Positions 13,918 through 23,600 of a stretch of DNA of 33,974 nt are shown here, piece after piece. The notes under the pieces were generated by a model. It did no database searches. It was given only the letters and a program-made list of their open reading frames with translations, and was not told where the DNA came from. Origin of the DNA: Silicimonas sp. (lineage in GTDB: Bacteria > Pseudomonadota > Alphaproteobacteria > Rhodobacterales > Rhodobacteraceae); contig JABDJO010000132.1 of NCBI GenBank assembly GCA_013002465.1, positions 1-33,974 on the forward strand, in the 5' to 3' direction. Each line of letters begins with the position of its first letter. Position 1 is the stretch's first letter. The position numbers and the translations under genes were made by a program.

Positions 13918-13933
13918 GCCTGCCGCCGCAGGC
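13918..13933 (+). terminator. Short hairpin after the MttB-family gene
   Basis: GCCTGC (13918-13923) and GCAGGC (13928-13933) form a 6-bp stem with loop CGCC just after the methyltransferase stop. No T-run follows, so termination is uncertain. Confidence 0.4.
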
Positions 13934-13992
13934 AGTCGCGCGCGGGGCAATGACGCTTGACGCGGGCAAGAACATCGGGTCCATGTCCATAA

Positions 13993-14901
13993 ATGACTCC
14001 AGCCCTCACCGATACCAGAAAAGGCGTTCTTGCCGTGATCGCAGCCGCCACCATCTGGGGGTTCGCGCCGATCTATTATCGGCTTTTGAACCATCTGCCC
14101 ACGGCCGACGTGCTGACCCATCGGATATTCTGGTCGTTTGTTTTTTTCGCCGTCGTGCTGGCCTATCGCGGTCGCCTGGGGGCCTTGAAAGAGGCCGTCA
14201 CGGATCGGCGGCAATTGGGGCTGATTGTTCTGGCGTCGATATTTGTGAGCTTCAACTGGTTCTTTTTCATCTATTCGATTCATGTCGGAAAACTGACCGA
14301 GTCGAGCCTTGGCTATTACATGTTTCCGCTGGTTTCGGTAGTTTTTGGCTATGTGGTGTTCCGTGAGCGGTTCACGGCTGTGCAATGGGCCGCCGTCGGG
14401 CTGGCAGCCGTTGCCGTGGCCACGTTGACGTTCGGGCTTGGGGTCGTGCCGGGGATCAGCCTGATCCTGGCGACGACGTTTTCGGCCTATGGGGTTGTGA
14501 AGAAGAAACTTGGCACCGGTCCCGTGGTTTCGGTCACCGCCGAAGTGATGGTTTTGTTGCCGGTGGTTCTTGTCTGGGTGATCTTTTTCAGCTCGTCGCA
14601 AGGGTTGTCGACCGGAACCTTGGCGCTTTTGGTGCTGAGCGGGCCATTGACCGGTGCGCCGCTGATCCTGTTTTCCTATGCTGCGCAGAAGGCGAAACTG
14701 GCGACGGTCGGGTTGATTTCGTATCTGAACCCGACGCTGCAATTCCTTGTGGCGGCGTTCATTTTTGTCGAGCCCGTAACCGGCTGGCACTTGAGTGCGC
14801 TGATCATGATCTGGATCGCATTGGCCGCCTATACCTGGGTTGCCCTGCGTCAGGAACGGGAAAGATCGCTGACCAGCGCCTCGACCGTAGGGACCACCTG
14901 A
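13993..14901 (+). CDS. rarD: RarD-type EamA-family permease
   Basis: This 302-residue inner-membrane protein has the DMT-superfamily EamA architecture with about ten helices. It begins RKGVLAVIAAATIWGFAPIYYRLL and contains THRIFWSFVFF and SSLGYYMFPLVSV, which are characteristic of RarD. RarD homologues are thought to move small metabolites, but the substrate is generally unknown. The start at 13993 has no strong ribosome binding site. The C-terminal 17 codons overlap the antisense LOG-family gene by 52 bases. It follows the MttB-family gene by 84 bases with a hairpin between, so co-transcription is possible but unproven. If it is linked, export or uptake of a methylated amine product would be a guess. 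Confidence 0.87.
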   Translation: MTPALTDTRKGVLAVIAAATIWGFAPIYYRLLNHLPTADVLTHRIFWSFVFFAVVLAYRGRLGALKEAVTDRRQLGLIVLASIFVSFNWFFFIYSIHVGKLTESSLGYYMFPLVSVVFGYVVFRERFTAVQWAAVGLAAVAVATLTFGLGVVPGISLILATTFSAYGVVKKKLGTGPVVSVTAEVMVLLPVVLVWVIFFSSSQGLSTGTLALLVLSGPLTGAPLILFSYAAQKAKLATVGLISYLNPTLQFLVAAFIFVEPVTGWHLSALIMIWIALAAYTWVALRQERERSLTSASTVGTT

Positions 14902-15401
14902 AATAGATCGCGCAGGCTTTCGTCGGCAAAGCCGTTTTCGATCACGTGGTCGATCAATGCCACAAGCGGCTGCCAATAGCCTTCGATATCGACCAGATAG
15001 ATCGGTTTGGAATGCAGGCCAAGCTGCGCCCAGGTCAGGACTTCGAAAAATTCATCCAACGATCCCGCTCCGCCCGGCAAGACGGCCACGGCGTCGGCAT
15101 TCATGACCATGACCTTTTTGCGTTCGTGCATGGTTTCGGTGATGATCCGGTCCTTGAAGGCCCCGCGCGGTGCTTCGGCCTGCATCAGGTGGGTCGGGAT
15201 CACGCCGAGGGTTGGCGCGCTGCCCGCGCTTGCCGCCTCGGCAACGGCACCCATGATGCCAACGTCGCCGGCCCCATAAACCAGACGCCAGCCCTTTTCA
15301 CTGATCGCATCCCCAAGGGTCCTGGCTGCTTCAAGGAAGGCCGCGTTGCCGCCGGGGCGGGCGCCGCAATAGACGCAAAGCGAGAAGGTGGATGCATTCA
15401 T
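14850..15401 (-). CDS. LOG-family phosphoribohydrolase-like protein
   Basis: This 183-residue protein belongs to the TIGR00730/LOG family, once annotated as lysine decarboxylase. LOG enzymes release a base and ribose 5-phosphate from nucleoside monophosphates, including cytokinin ribotides. The diagnostic motif PGGAGSLDE lies at 109-117 with MHERKKVM just before it (91-98), and the N-terminal VYCGARPG (10-17) and YGAGDVGIMG (42-51) are also typical. The start is ATG 15401; no strong ribosome binding site is visible, and the very long open frame extending to 16829 is antisense to the LysM gene and spurious. Its 3' end overlaps the rarD end by 52 bases. Confidence 0.9.
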   Translation of the reverse strand: MNASTFSLCVYCGARPGGNAAFLEAARTLGDAISEKGWRLVYGAGDVGIMGAVAEAASAGSAPTLGVIPTHLMQAEAPRGAFKDRIITETMHERKKVMVMNADAVAVLPGGAGSLDEFFEVLTWAQLGLHSKPIYLVDIEGYWQPLVALIDHVIENGFADESLRDLFQVVPTVEALVSDLSRS

Positions 15402-15530
15402 GTCAGTAACTGCCTTTATCGAATGGTGTTTTGACCCCTGATAGCGGTGTTGATATTGTCTCTCAAGCGCGCTTCGGGGATAAGGCGCAATGTGGGATGA
15501 AAGACCCAAGGTTTGGGGGAGAGATACGTC

Positions 15531-17156
15531 GTGAAGCCGATTTGGAAAGGCGCCATTGGTGTGGCTGCGGCCGCGGTCTTGTGGATACTTTACGGTGTCT
15601 TCTTTGGCGCGACCGACGTGACGGTTGAAACCGAGCCCGAGGCAGAGGTGCCCCAGGCGACCGTGGAAAGCGATGCGGACGCGGGCACAACGGTTGAGGC
15701 AGATGACACCGAGGCTGTCGCGACAGCGCCAGAACCAGAGAGCTCGGACGAGGCCGAGGCGACAGACGTGACCGAGGCCGAAGTGGCAGAACCCGAGCCG
15801 GAGGTTGCCAGCCAGCCTGAGGAAGACGTCGCCGCTGAGCCAGAAGCCGACTCCGCCGAGAGCGAAGAGGACAGCACTGAAGTCGCCGTTCTTCCCGAGG
15901 AGGTCCAGCCCACCGAGGAGGCCGCTCCGTCGGCGGAACCCGAAGCCGAAGCCGACGCCGTGGAGCCGTCGGATACCGGGGCGGATGTGACGGAAACCGA
16001 TGCAACGGAATCCGAAAGCGAGCCTTCGGCGGAAACGGCAGATGTCGTTGAGCCTGAAACGGAACAAGCGGCGGCGGCGGTTGAGGACGGCACTGAAATC
16101 GCTGAAGAGGAGACCGAGGCCGACGCCGCCCAGACATCGAACATCCTGAAAAGCGAGGCCGAGTTCGACATTGTCCGCGTCGAACCGGGTGGCTCGACCG
16201 TTGTGGCGGGGCGCGGTGTGCCGGGTGCGGTGATCAAGCTCTATATGGATGGCGAACTGGCGGCTGAAAGCACGGCGGATGCCGGCGGCGGGTTTGTCCT
16301 GTTCGCCGAACTGGGCGCATCGGATGAACCGAGGGTGCTGACCCTGTCGGAAACCTGGCTGGACGGCACAACGACCGAGGCCCCCGCCTCGGTCATCCTC
16401 GCACCGGTCGCCGAGGTCATGGTCGCAGAGGCCCCGCCGGAAGAAGCACCCGAAGCGGAACCGGAAGCAGAGGCCGAGGCCGAGCCAGAAGTATCCGCCG
16501 ATCCCCCAGAAGCACCGGTTGTGGACGCGACAGAAGATGCCCCCGAAACCGGCACGGTCGATGTTGCCAGTGTCGACGACAACCCGGACCTTGAGGAAAA
16601 CAGCGTTCCGGCGGCGCCGACGGTTCTTTTGGCCGATGAAACCGGTGTGCGGGTGTTGCAGAACTCGGGCGATCAACCCGAGGCAATGTCGAACGTGTCG
16701 ATTGACACCATCAGCTACGACGCCGAAGGCGAAGTTTCCCTGGCTGGACGCGCGACAGGCACGACGGCGGTGCGGGTTTATCTGAACAACCAGCCGCTGA
16801 TCGAGGCCGAGGTGGGCGAGGGCGGTCAATGGCGCACGGAATTGCCGGACGTGGACACCGGCACCTATACGTTGCGTGTGGACGAACTGAACGCCGAGGG
16901 CGAAGTGATCTCGCGCGCGGAGACACCGTTCCTGCGTGAACCGGTCGAGCAGATCCAGGCCCTGGATACGCGGCCCACGACCGACATTGCGCCGGTCTCG
17001 CTTATCACGGTACAGCCCGGGAACACGCTATGGGGTATTGCGCGCGAGAAATATGGCGAGGGCCTGCTGTATGTGCGGGTGTTCGAAGCCAACAACGATC
17101 GGATCCGAAACCCCGATCTTATCTATCCGGGCCAGATTTTCAGCGTTCCCGATTGA
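15531..17156 (+). CDS. Membrane-anchored acidic LysM-domain protein
   Basis: This 541-residue envelope protein begins with a short basic N-terminus and one membrane helix (about residues 7-24, GAIGVAAAAVLWILYGVFFG). A long Glu/Pro/Ala/Thr-rich acidic segment (about 30-200) follows, then two beta-sandwich-like modules separated by another acidic stretch. The first starts near IVRVEPGGSTVVAGRG and the second near ISYDAEGEVSLAGRA. It ends with a C-terminal LysM domain (ITVQPGNTLWGIAREKYG ... YPGQIFSVPD) that would bind peptidoglycan. The acidic segment could span the periplasm between the inner membrane and the cell wall. The start is GTG 15531, preceded by GGGGGAGAG; an upstream TTG at 15513 is less likely. 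It is flanked by the LOG-family and FHA-like genes, a common grouping in this order (from memory). Confidence 0.85.
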   Translation: MKPIWKGAIGVAAAAVLWILYGVFFGATDVTVETEPEAEVPQATVESDADAGTTVEADDTEAVATAPEPESSDEAEATDVTEAEVAEPEPEVASQPEEDVAAEPEADSAESEEDSTEVAVLPEEVQPTEEAAPSAEPEAEADAVEPSDTGADVTETDATESESEPSAETADVVEPETEQAAAAVEDGTEIAEEETEADAAQTSNILKSEAEFDIVRVEPGGSTVVAGRGVPGAVIKLYMDGELAAESTADAGGGFVLFAELGASDEPRVLTLSETWLDGTTTEAPASVILAPVAEVMVAEAPPEEAPEAEPEAEAEAEPEVSADPPEAPVVDATEDAPETGTVDVASVDDNPDLEENSVPAAPTVLLADETGVRVLQNSGDQPEAMSNVSIDTISYDAEGEVSLAGRATGTTAVRVYLNNQPLIEAEVGEGGQWRTELPDVDTGTYTLRVDELNAEGEVISRAETPFLREPVEQIQALDTRPTTDIAPVSLITVQPGNTLWGIAREKYGEGLLYVRVFEANNDRIRNPDLIYPGQIFSVPD

Positions 17157-17180
17157 TGGCTTTTCGCCATTGGCGATGCG

Positions 17181-17852
17181 CTATGCGTCGCTCGGCCAGT
17201 GGAAATTCGGTGAACAGAGCGCCACCATCCTCAGGCTTGTTCCGCCAAGGCTGATCACATCGCCGTCGCGCAGACGGGCGTGTGCGCCGATTTCGATCCC
17301 GTTCAGGCGCACGCCCGGGCCGGACGGTGCTGCCACGACAAATCCGTGGTTGGTTTCGTCATAGCCGATGGCGGCATGTCCTGCGGGTTCGACAGATTGA
17401 TCGCCAAAGTCCAAGCGAATGGTCTGACCCTCGGCGCTGCCAATGTGCGACACACCATTTTCCAGGAGAAACCAGTTCCCGACACCTGGCCCCTCGACGA
17501 CGACCATCCAACCGACCGGAAACGGCGGCCGTCCCGTACTGGCGGCGTTCGGGGTGCGCGAGAAGGCGCGGTCGATCTCAAGTGGTGTAAGCTGGGCCGC
17601 TTTCGCGGGTGTCGAACTGGACTGAGACGGTGCCGATGCGGTGCGGGTCGTCTGAGCCGGTTTTGGCGCAGGTGTCACCGGGCGCGGCTTTTCGGTTGGA
17701 GCATCGGTCGCAGTTGGAATCGTGTTCATCCACGACTGGTCTTCCAAAGTCGGTTCCGACTTGCCCTCGGGGTAAAGAACCTCGTCAGGGACCGTTTTGT
17801 GTATGATGGCCCTGTCTTTTTTCCGTCCCAACAATTTTCCAAACATGCCCAT
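17181..17852 (-). CDS. FHA-like domain protein
   Basis: This protein (about 223 residues) has a basic N-terminus (MFGKLLGRKKDRA), a Pro/Thr/Ser-rich linker at about 50-100, and a C-terminal forkhead-associated-like domain. The domain core reads WFLLENGVSHIGSAEGQTIRLDF, shown partly here as NGVSHIGSAEGQ, then DQSVEPAGHAAI and LNGIEIGAHARLRDGDVISLGG. The late motif N-G-x-x-I...L.DGD..SLG is typical of FHA. The phosphothreonine-binding arginine (GR in GRSxxxH) is replaced by serine here (IGS), so phosphopeptide binding is doubtful. The start is uncertain: ATG 17852, ATG 17846 or GTG 17870. It is convergent with the LysM gene, 24 bases apart. Confidence 0.7.
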   Translation of the reverse strand: MGMFGKLLGRKKDRAIIHKTVPDEVLYPEGKSEPTLEDQSWMNTIPTATDAPTEKPRPVTPAPKPAQTTRTASAPSQSSSTPAKAAQLTPLEIDRAFSRTPNAASTGRPPFPVGWMVVVEGPGVGNWFLLENGVSHIGSAEGQTIRLDFGDQSVEPAGHAAIGYDETNHGFVVAAPSGPGVRLNGIEIGAHARLRDGDVISLGGTSLRMVALCSPNFHWPSDA

Positions 17853-18022
17853 GATCCAATCAATTCGCACACGTGTCGCCCCATGGCTGTCCGAATATTG
17901 TGACGGAATGAAGGCCCGGCGTTGAAATCATCCTGAATATGTTGCGGATCGTCTACGACATTTCTTAGGCCCAAGCCGCGATTTGAGCGTTCTTGCCCCG
18001 CGTTGGAACCATTTGAAAAAAG

Positions 18023-18035
18023 TGGAAGTTTTCCA
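18023..18035. promoter_or_regulatory. Inverted repeat upstream of the Atm1-type exporter
   Basis: TGGAA-GTT-TTCCA (18023-18035) is a perfect 5-bp inverted repeat in the AT-richer part of the 267-base gap between the FHA-like and exporter genes. It could be an operator. It does not match iron-regulator boxes I know. The rest of the gap holds no gene I can see. Confidence 0.3.
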
Positions 18036-18119
18036 TTCCCGGTGCAAATAGCAATGTCTGCCCAGATTTCTGCCTTGTGTGGTTGCAGTTCGGGGGGACT
18101 AAGCACTAGGTAGAACCTT

Positions 18120-20036
18120 ATGAGCGAGGATTATTCCCCCGAAAGCGAACGCAAAAGCGGATTACGCACGATCCGCAAGGTTTCCCCCTATCTTTGGCCC
18201 TCGGATCAGCCTTGGGTGAAGCGGCGGGTGGTTCTGGCGATGTTGGCGCTTTTCGTATCCAAGCTTGTCGCCGTCGGTACACCGTTTTTCTACAAGGCCG
18301 CCGTTGATATGCTGGCTGGTGAGGGCACGATTGACCCGGCCTATGCGCTTGGATTGGGGGCTGTCGGTGTGACCGTGGCCTATGGTGTTGCGCGATTGAT
18401 GACGGTCGGGTTTCAGCAGCTTCGCGATGCCATATTTGCAGCCGTCGGTCAGCGGGCGCTTCGGATGCTTGCCCTGGAAACATTCAATCATATCCACGCC
18501 TTGTCGCTTAGGTATCACATCACGCGAAAGACCGGAGGGCTGAGCCGGATCATCGAGCGCGGCGTGAAAGGCGTGGAATTTCTTCTGCGATTCATGCTGT
18601 TCTCGATTGGGCCACTGATCGTGGAACTGGCTTTGATCGGTCTCGTGCTGGCCGTGGTTTTCGATGTCTGGTACCTGGCCGTCGTCGTTGTCACCATCGC
18701 GTTTTACGTCTGGTTCACCTTCAAGGTCACCGAATGGCGCGTGAAAATCCGCAAAGAGATGAACGACCAGGATACCGACGCCAACCAGAAGGCCATCGAC
18801 AGCCTTCTGAACTTTGAAACGGTCAAGTATTTCGGTGCCGAACGGCGCGAGGCAAATCGCTATGATGGTGCCATGGAGCGTTATGTGGCCGCCGCGCTCA
18901 AGACTTCGTATTCGTTGGCATTTCTGAACTTTGGTCAGTCGGTCCTGATCACGGGTGGATTGGTCGTGGTAATGGTCATGGCGGCGATGGGGGTTTCGAG
19001 CGGCGAGTTGACTGTGGGCGATTTCGTCATGGTCAACGCCTATATGATCCAGATCACCATGCCGTTGAACTTTCTCGGCACGGTGTACCGCGAAATCCGC
19101 CAAAGCCTGGTCGATATGGGCGAGATGTTCGGTTTGCTGGAACAGCCTTCCGAGGTCACCGACAAGCCGGGCGCACCCGCATTGGACGTGGGCGGCGGCG
19201 CGGTCAGGTTTGACGACATCGCCTTTGGTTACGATTCCGCGCGCCCCATCCTGAAAGGCGTATCGCTTGACGTGCCGGCCGGTCAGACCGTCGCGATCGT
19301 AGGGCCATCGGGATCGGGCAAGTCCACTATCGGGCGGCTGTTGTTCCGGTTTTACGATGTCGGTGGCGGCGCGCTTTTGATCGACGGTCAAGATGTGCGC
19401 GATGTCACCCAGGAAAGCCTGCACCAGGCCATTGGCGTGGTGCCGCAGGACACGGTTCTGTTCAATGACAGCATCTATTACAACATCGCCTATGGTCGCC
19501 CCGAGGCCAGCCGTGATGAGGTGATCGAGGCCGCTCGGGCGGCCAAGATCGACGAGTTCATCCAGGGGCTTCCCGAGGGATATGACACCCAAGTAGGCGA
19601 ACGGGGGCTGAAACTGTCGGGGGGTGAAAAACAGCGCGTCGGGATTGCGCGCACGCTGTTGAAGAACCCGCCGATCCTTCTTCTGGACGAGGCAACAAGT
19701 GCCCTGGACACTGAAACCGAGGCCGAGATCCAGGGCGAACTAGAGGCCATGGGCCAGGGGCGCACGGTGATCACGATTGCGCACCGTCTATCGACGATTG
19801 CCCATGCGGACCGGATCGTGGTGCTGGAAAAGGGCGAAATCGTCGAGCGCGGAACCCATGACGAGTTGCTTGCCCTGGGCGGGCGCTATGCGGCGCTCTG
19901 GCAGCTTCAGGCGGCGGACGAGGACGACGGGGGCGAGCGGTTGCGTGAGGTCTATGAGGCGCGCGAGGACGGCCGCGATGGCCCGGTAAGCGATCTGCCG
20001 GTCGATGGCCGCTGGCGGTGGAGCAACGAAAGCTAG
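18120..20036 (+). CDS. Atm1/ABCB7-type ABC exporter
   Basis: This 638-residue half-transporter fuses a six-helix membrane domain (about 35-335) with an ATPase domain. It is closely similar in motif to mitochondrial Atm1 and to bacterial Atm1-like exporters, which move glutathione-linked or persulfide species out of the cytoplasm for iron-sulfur assembly and metal tolerance. Walker A GPSGSGKS is at 395-402, the Q-loop VPQDTVLFND at 441-450, the signature LSGGEKQ at 499-505, Walker B LLLDEA at 520-525 and the switch His555 in IAHRLS. The Atm1-type motif NFETVKYFGAERRE is at 231-244. The start at 18120 has an AGGTAGA site upstream. The C-terminal tail is an acidic extension ending in WRWSNES. 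It functions as a homodimer; no partner is expected. Confidence 0.93.
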   Translation: MSEDYSPESERKSGLRTIRKVSPYLWPSDQPWVKRRVVLAMLALFVSKLVAVGTPFFYKAAVDMLAGEGTIDPAYALGLGAVGVTVAYGVARLMTVGFQQLRDAIFAAVGQRALRMLALETFNHIHALSLRYHITRKTGGLSRIIERGVKGVEFLLRFMLFSIGPLIVELALIGLVLAVVFDVWYLAVVVVTIAFYVWFTFKVTEWRVKIRKEMNDQDTDANQKAIDSLLNFETVKYFGAERREANRYDGAMERYVAAALKTSYSLAFLNFGQSVLITGGLVVVMVMAAMGVSSGELTVGDFVMVNAYMIQITMPLNFLGTVYREIRQSLVDMGEMFGLLEQPSEVTDKPGAPALDVGGGAVRFDDIAFGYDSARPILKGVSLDVPAGQTVAIVGPSGSGKSTIGRLLFRFYDVGGGALLIDGQDVRDVTQESLHQAIGVVPQDTVLFNDSIYYNIAYGRPEASRDEVIEAARAAKIDEFIQGLPEGYDTQVGERGLKLSGGEKQRVGIARTLLKNPPILLLDEATSALDTETEAEIQGELEAMGQGRTVITIAHRLSTIAHADRIVVLEKGEIVERGTHDELLALGGRYAALWQLQAADEDDGGERLREVYEAREDGRDGPVSDLPVDGRWRWSNES

Positions 20037-20102
20037 CTTGGGATTAACCAGGATTTAAACGCGATCCGATAGGGGACAGGCACGATTGGAGCCGGAGTTC
20101 CC

Positions 20103-20624
20103 ATGGTTGTTCCAAAAGGCATGCCGATAATGTGTTTCGTCATCTGCGCGGGTATTCTTGCGGCCTGTTCGCGTGACAGCGACGACGGATTGCGCGCCCG
20201 CTTAGATCAATGGTTTTTCCTGGGGGAAACGGTTTATTTCAAGTCGCAGATGCGCTGCACGGCGGCGATGTATGACCTGACAATCCCTACGCCGCGCCCG
20301 TCCTTGCCGGTACAATCCACGCCGAACCAGGCCAAGAATGCATTCGACGGGGGCGAGGTTTCGGCGTTGCAGATGCCCGGTTACAGCCCCAACGATCTGA
20401 CCGATGCGATGCTGCTTGAAGGGCGGGGCACCATGGGCAAGGAATCCCTTGCAGCGGGGGCCCAGGCGGTCCCATGTTTTGAGGGATCCCCGGCTCGGAC
20501 GCGATTGCGCGATGCCCTCACACGACCCGGGGCGACGATGGTTTACGATCGTGGCACGGACGCGTTGATCATTCTGGACCCTGAGGCGCGTCTGCTTTTC
20601 TATGTGGCTGGCGACGTTTGGTGA
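20103..20624 (+). CDS. Small lipoprotein of unknown function
   Basis: I do not recognise this 173-residue protein. It has a signal peptide ending in the lipobox LAAC with Cys22, so it should be lipidated and anchored to a membrane. The mature protein begins with Ser-Arg-Asp-Ser-Asp-Asp; an Asp directly after Cys is absent, so outer-membrane sorting is possible. Later segments include MRCTAAMYDLTIPTPRPS, a Cys at QAVPCFEG, and DRGTDALIILDPEARLLFYVAGDVW at the end. Two cysteines in the mature part (RC and PC) may form a disulfide. GGAG lies six bases before the ATG. It is convergent with the RND permease, with a 27-base gap. Confidence 0.65.
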   Translation: MVVPKGMPIMCFVICAGILAACSRDSDDGLRARLDQWFFLGETVYFKSQMRCTAAMYDLTIPTPRPSLPVQSTPNQAKNAFDGGEVSALQMPGYSPNDLTDAMLLEGRGTMGKESLAAGAQAVPCFEGSPARTRLRDALTRPGATMVYDRGTDALIILDPEARLLFYVAGDVW

Positions 20625-20651
20625 CCGAAGATTCCGGTCATCCGACACCAG

Positions 20652-23600
20652 CTACTCGGCGGCTTTCAAATCGGGGACCGGCTTCTTGGGCTCTGTCGGG
20701 TCGGTGTCCACATCCCAGAGGATCTCGGCGTTCTTCAACCTGCCGGCGGCGCGGCGCAGGGCCCAATCGCGGGCCGTTCGGCTGCCGGACCCGCGCGTAA
20801 GCGCCGACAAGATCGTCAGCACGTAGGCCAGGATGTTCCACGACCAGATGCGCAGCGCCAGCATCGAAGGCGTGAAGACCAGCGTCAGAACTGTGGCGAT
20901 CCCAAGCCCGAAGACCACGGCCGTGGCAAGCTGTTTCCACCAAAGCGCCGTTGGCGAGTCGATGGAGTACCCCCCACCAAAAAAGTCGAGCGATAGCCCG
21001 AACATCATCGGCGCCAGACCGGCCATGGTGGTGATCGTGGTCAGCAGAACGGGACGAATGCGTGCTTCGGCGGTGCGGATGATCGCCTCGATCCGCGGCA
21101 TGTATTTCGAGTATTCCTGATAGGTGTCGATCAGGACAATGTTGTTGTTCACCACGATTCCCGCCAAGGCGACAATTCCCGTACCTGTCATGATGATCGA
21201 AAACGGCTGACCCATCACCATCATGCCGATCAGCACGCCAGTGGTCGACAAAACAACGGCCAGAAGCACCAGCACCGCGTTATAGAACGAATTGAACTGG
21301 GCCAGAAGAATGATAAACATCAACCCCAATGCGGCCGAGAACCCAGTCTGCAGGAAAGCCTGACTTTCGGCCTGGTCTTCCTGATCGCCGGTCCATTCCC
21401 AGTCGATGCCAGCCGGGAAAGGGGATTCGGTCTCGATCCACGTCGTGATCAGCTCGATCCGCTCGTTCGGGGTGACCGGGGTAAATGTGACGTCGTCGCC
21501 TTCAAGCGCCTTTTGGAAATCGGCAGGGTCGGCGGCATAATCGGGATGTGTGATCAGGAAATTGCCAAGCTGCAGCGCGTCGGTGCGGAACTTCTGGGCG
21601 TTACCGGTCGCAGCCCATTCGGCCTCGGTCAGTTCCGAACCGAACCCGAGGATCTCATCCTGGCGCGATATCTTGAACAACCCGTCCTCAACACCCGCTT
21701 TTACATCGAAAAAGCGTTTCTGATCGACGCGGTTGATCTGAGCCAGCTGCGCCACGGGTTTCCTGGTGATGAAGTTCGACAGGGGCACAAGGCCATCCTG
21801 AGTGCGCACCTTCAGGGTATCCAGCGTGGACAACACGCGGTCTTTTTCGGGCAGGCGGACGCGGATTTCGACCTCTTCGTCGGAACTGTCGACCCGCATC
21901 GTGTCCAGAAGAATGCCGCGCGTGACAAGCTGGACCATGCCGCCCACGGTTGCCACGTCGGCGCCATAGCGGCCGGCCTTTTCCACGTCGACGTCGATTT
22001 GCCAGTCGATACCCGGCAGGGGCAGATTGTCTTCGACATCCGCAAGGCCCGGCAATGCGTCAAAGAAGCTGCGTGCGATGGCGGTGGCGGAAAGAAGCTT
22101 GTCCCAATCGTCGGTCTTCAGGCGCAGGTGAACCGGTTTTGCCGAAGCAGGGCCGCGCGAAAGGTTCAGCGTCTCGATCTTTATGCCGGGGATCGTGGCC
22201 AGCTTTTCTTCAAGCCGCTCAAGCACGACATCGCCGTCCAGATCTTCCAGCGCGGTCCCGGTTTCACGGGCATAGTCTGCGCGGTCCTCCCATGGCACCA
22301 GTTCGATCTGGACCTGTCCGATGGTGTCGTTCGGGCCAGCCGCACCGCCTGTGTTGGCGTTCAGCCCTCCGGCACCGGCAAATGCAAAGGCGCTGTCAAT
22401 TCCGGGGACGGCAAGGATCGAGTCTTCGACCTCGCGCACCAGGGCGTCTTTTTCAAGCAGACTAAGGTTGCCGCGCGCGCGGACATAGACGATGGCCTGC
22501 TCGGGTTCGCTGTCGACGAAGAATTCCACGCCGTTGTTGTTTTCACCAAAGTAAGTGAAGACCGACACGACAAAAGCGCCGATGGCAGCAATTGTGACGA
22601 CCGGCATCACCGGGTTGCCCGCGATGAAAGCGATCAAGTGGCCAAAGAGTGTGCGGCGGTCGCGGGTGTCGATGCGGTTGCGGCGCCGTTCGATCTTGGC
22701 GGCTCCGAGGGCGATCGAGGAGAACATCGACGCCAAGACAAAGGCAACCGCCCCAAGGAACGAACCCAAAAGTCCCATGTCGGTGCCGGTCAGATAGGCC
22801 GGGTTCAGGACCTGCATTGCGGTGATGAACATCAAAAACAGCGCCACGGGCACCAGGGCGGCACGCAACAGCCAGGGTGTCGAGCGGGCAAGGGCGGCCG
22901 AAGCGCGCTCGAAATTACGGCTCATGCGGCCCGCGACGCCGCCCATGACAGGCAGATAGATCAGTGCGACCACCAGCGAAGCGGACAACACAAAGATCAG
23001 CGTGACCGGCAGCATGCCCATGAACTGACCCGGTACGCCTGGCCAGAACAGCATTGGCAGGAAGGCGCAAAGGGTCGTGGCGGTGGACGACACGACGGGC
23101 CAGAACATGCGCTTTGCCGCCTCGACATAAGCGTGCATGGGCCCCGAGCCTTCGCGGATGCGCTTGTCGGCGTATTCGACGACCACAATCGCGCCATCGA
23201 CCAGCATGCCGACGGCCAGGATCAGGCCGAACATCACGATGTTGGAGATCGCCACGCCCATGACGGCGAGGATCGCAAAGCACAACAGGAATGACGTCGG
23301 GATGGCAAAGCCCACCAACAGTGCCGAGCGGGCGCCCAATGCCGCCAGAACCACGATCATAACCAAGGCGATAGCGGTCAGGACCGAGCCTTCCAACTGG
23401 CTGACCATGGAATTCACGGTCCGCGACTGGTCGTTCGAAGTGCCAACGGTGATCGCCTCTTGCAGTTCAACAGGCCAGGTTGCCTTTTCGGCCTCGATCT
23501 CGGCCCGGATTTCGGCTGCCGTGTCGATGATGTTGAAGCCCTTGCGCTTGACCACCTGCAAGGCAACGGTGTTTTCGCTGTTGAACCGCGCTGTTCCGGC

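Noticed and set aside
14850-16829. A 659-codon minus-strand open frame covering the LOG gene and much of the LysM gene
   Set aside because: Only the last 183 codons match a family. The rest is antisense to the acidic low-complexity LysM protein and shows Gly/Leu/Phe/Arg-rich sequence typical of antisense reading.
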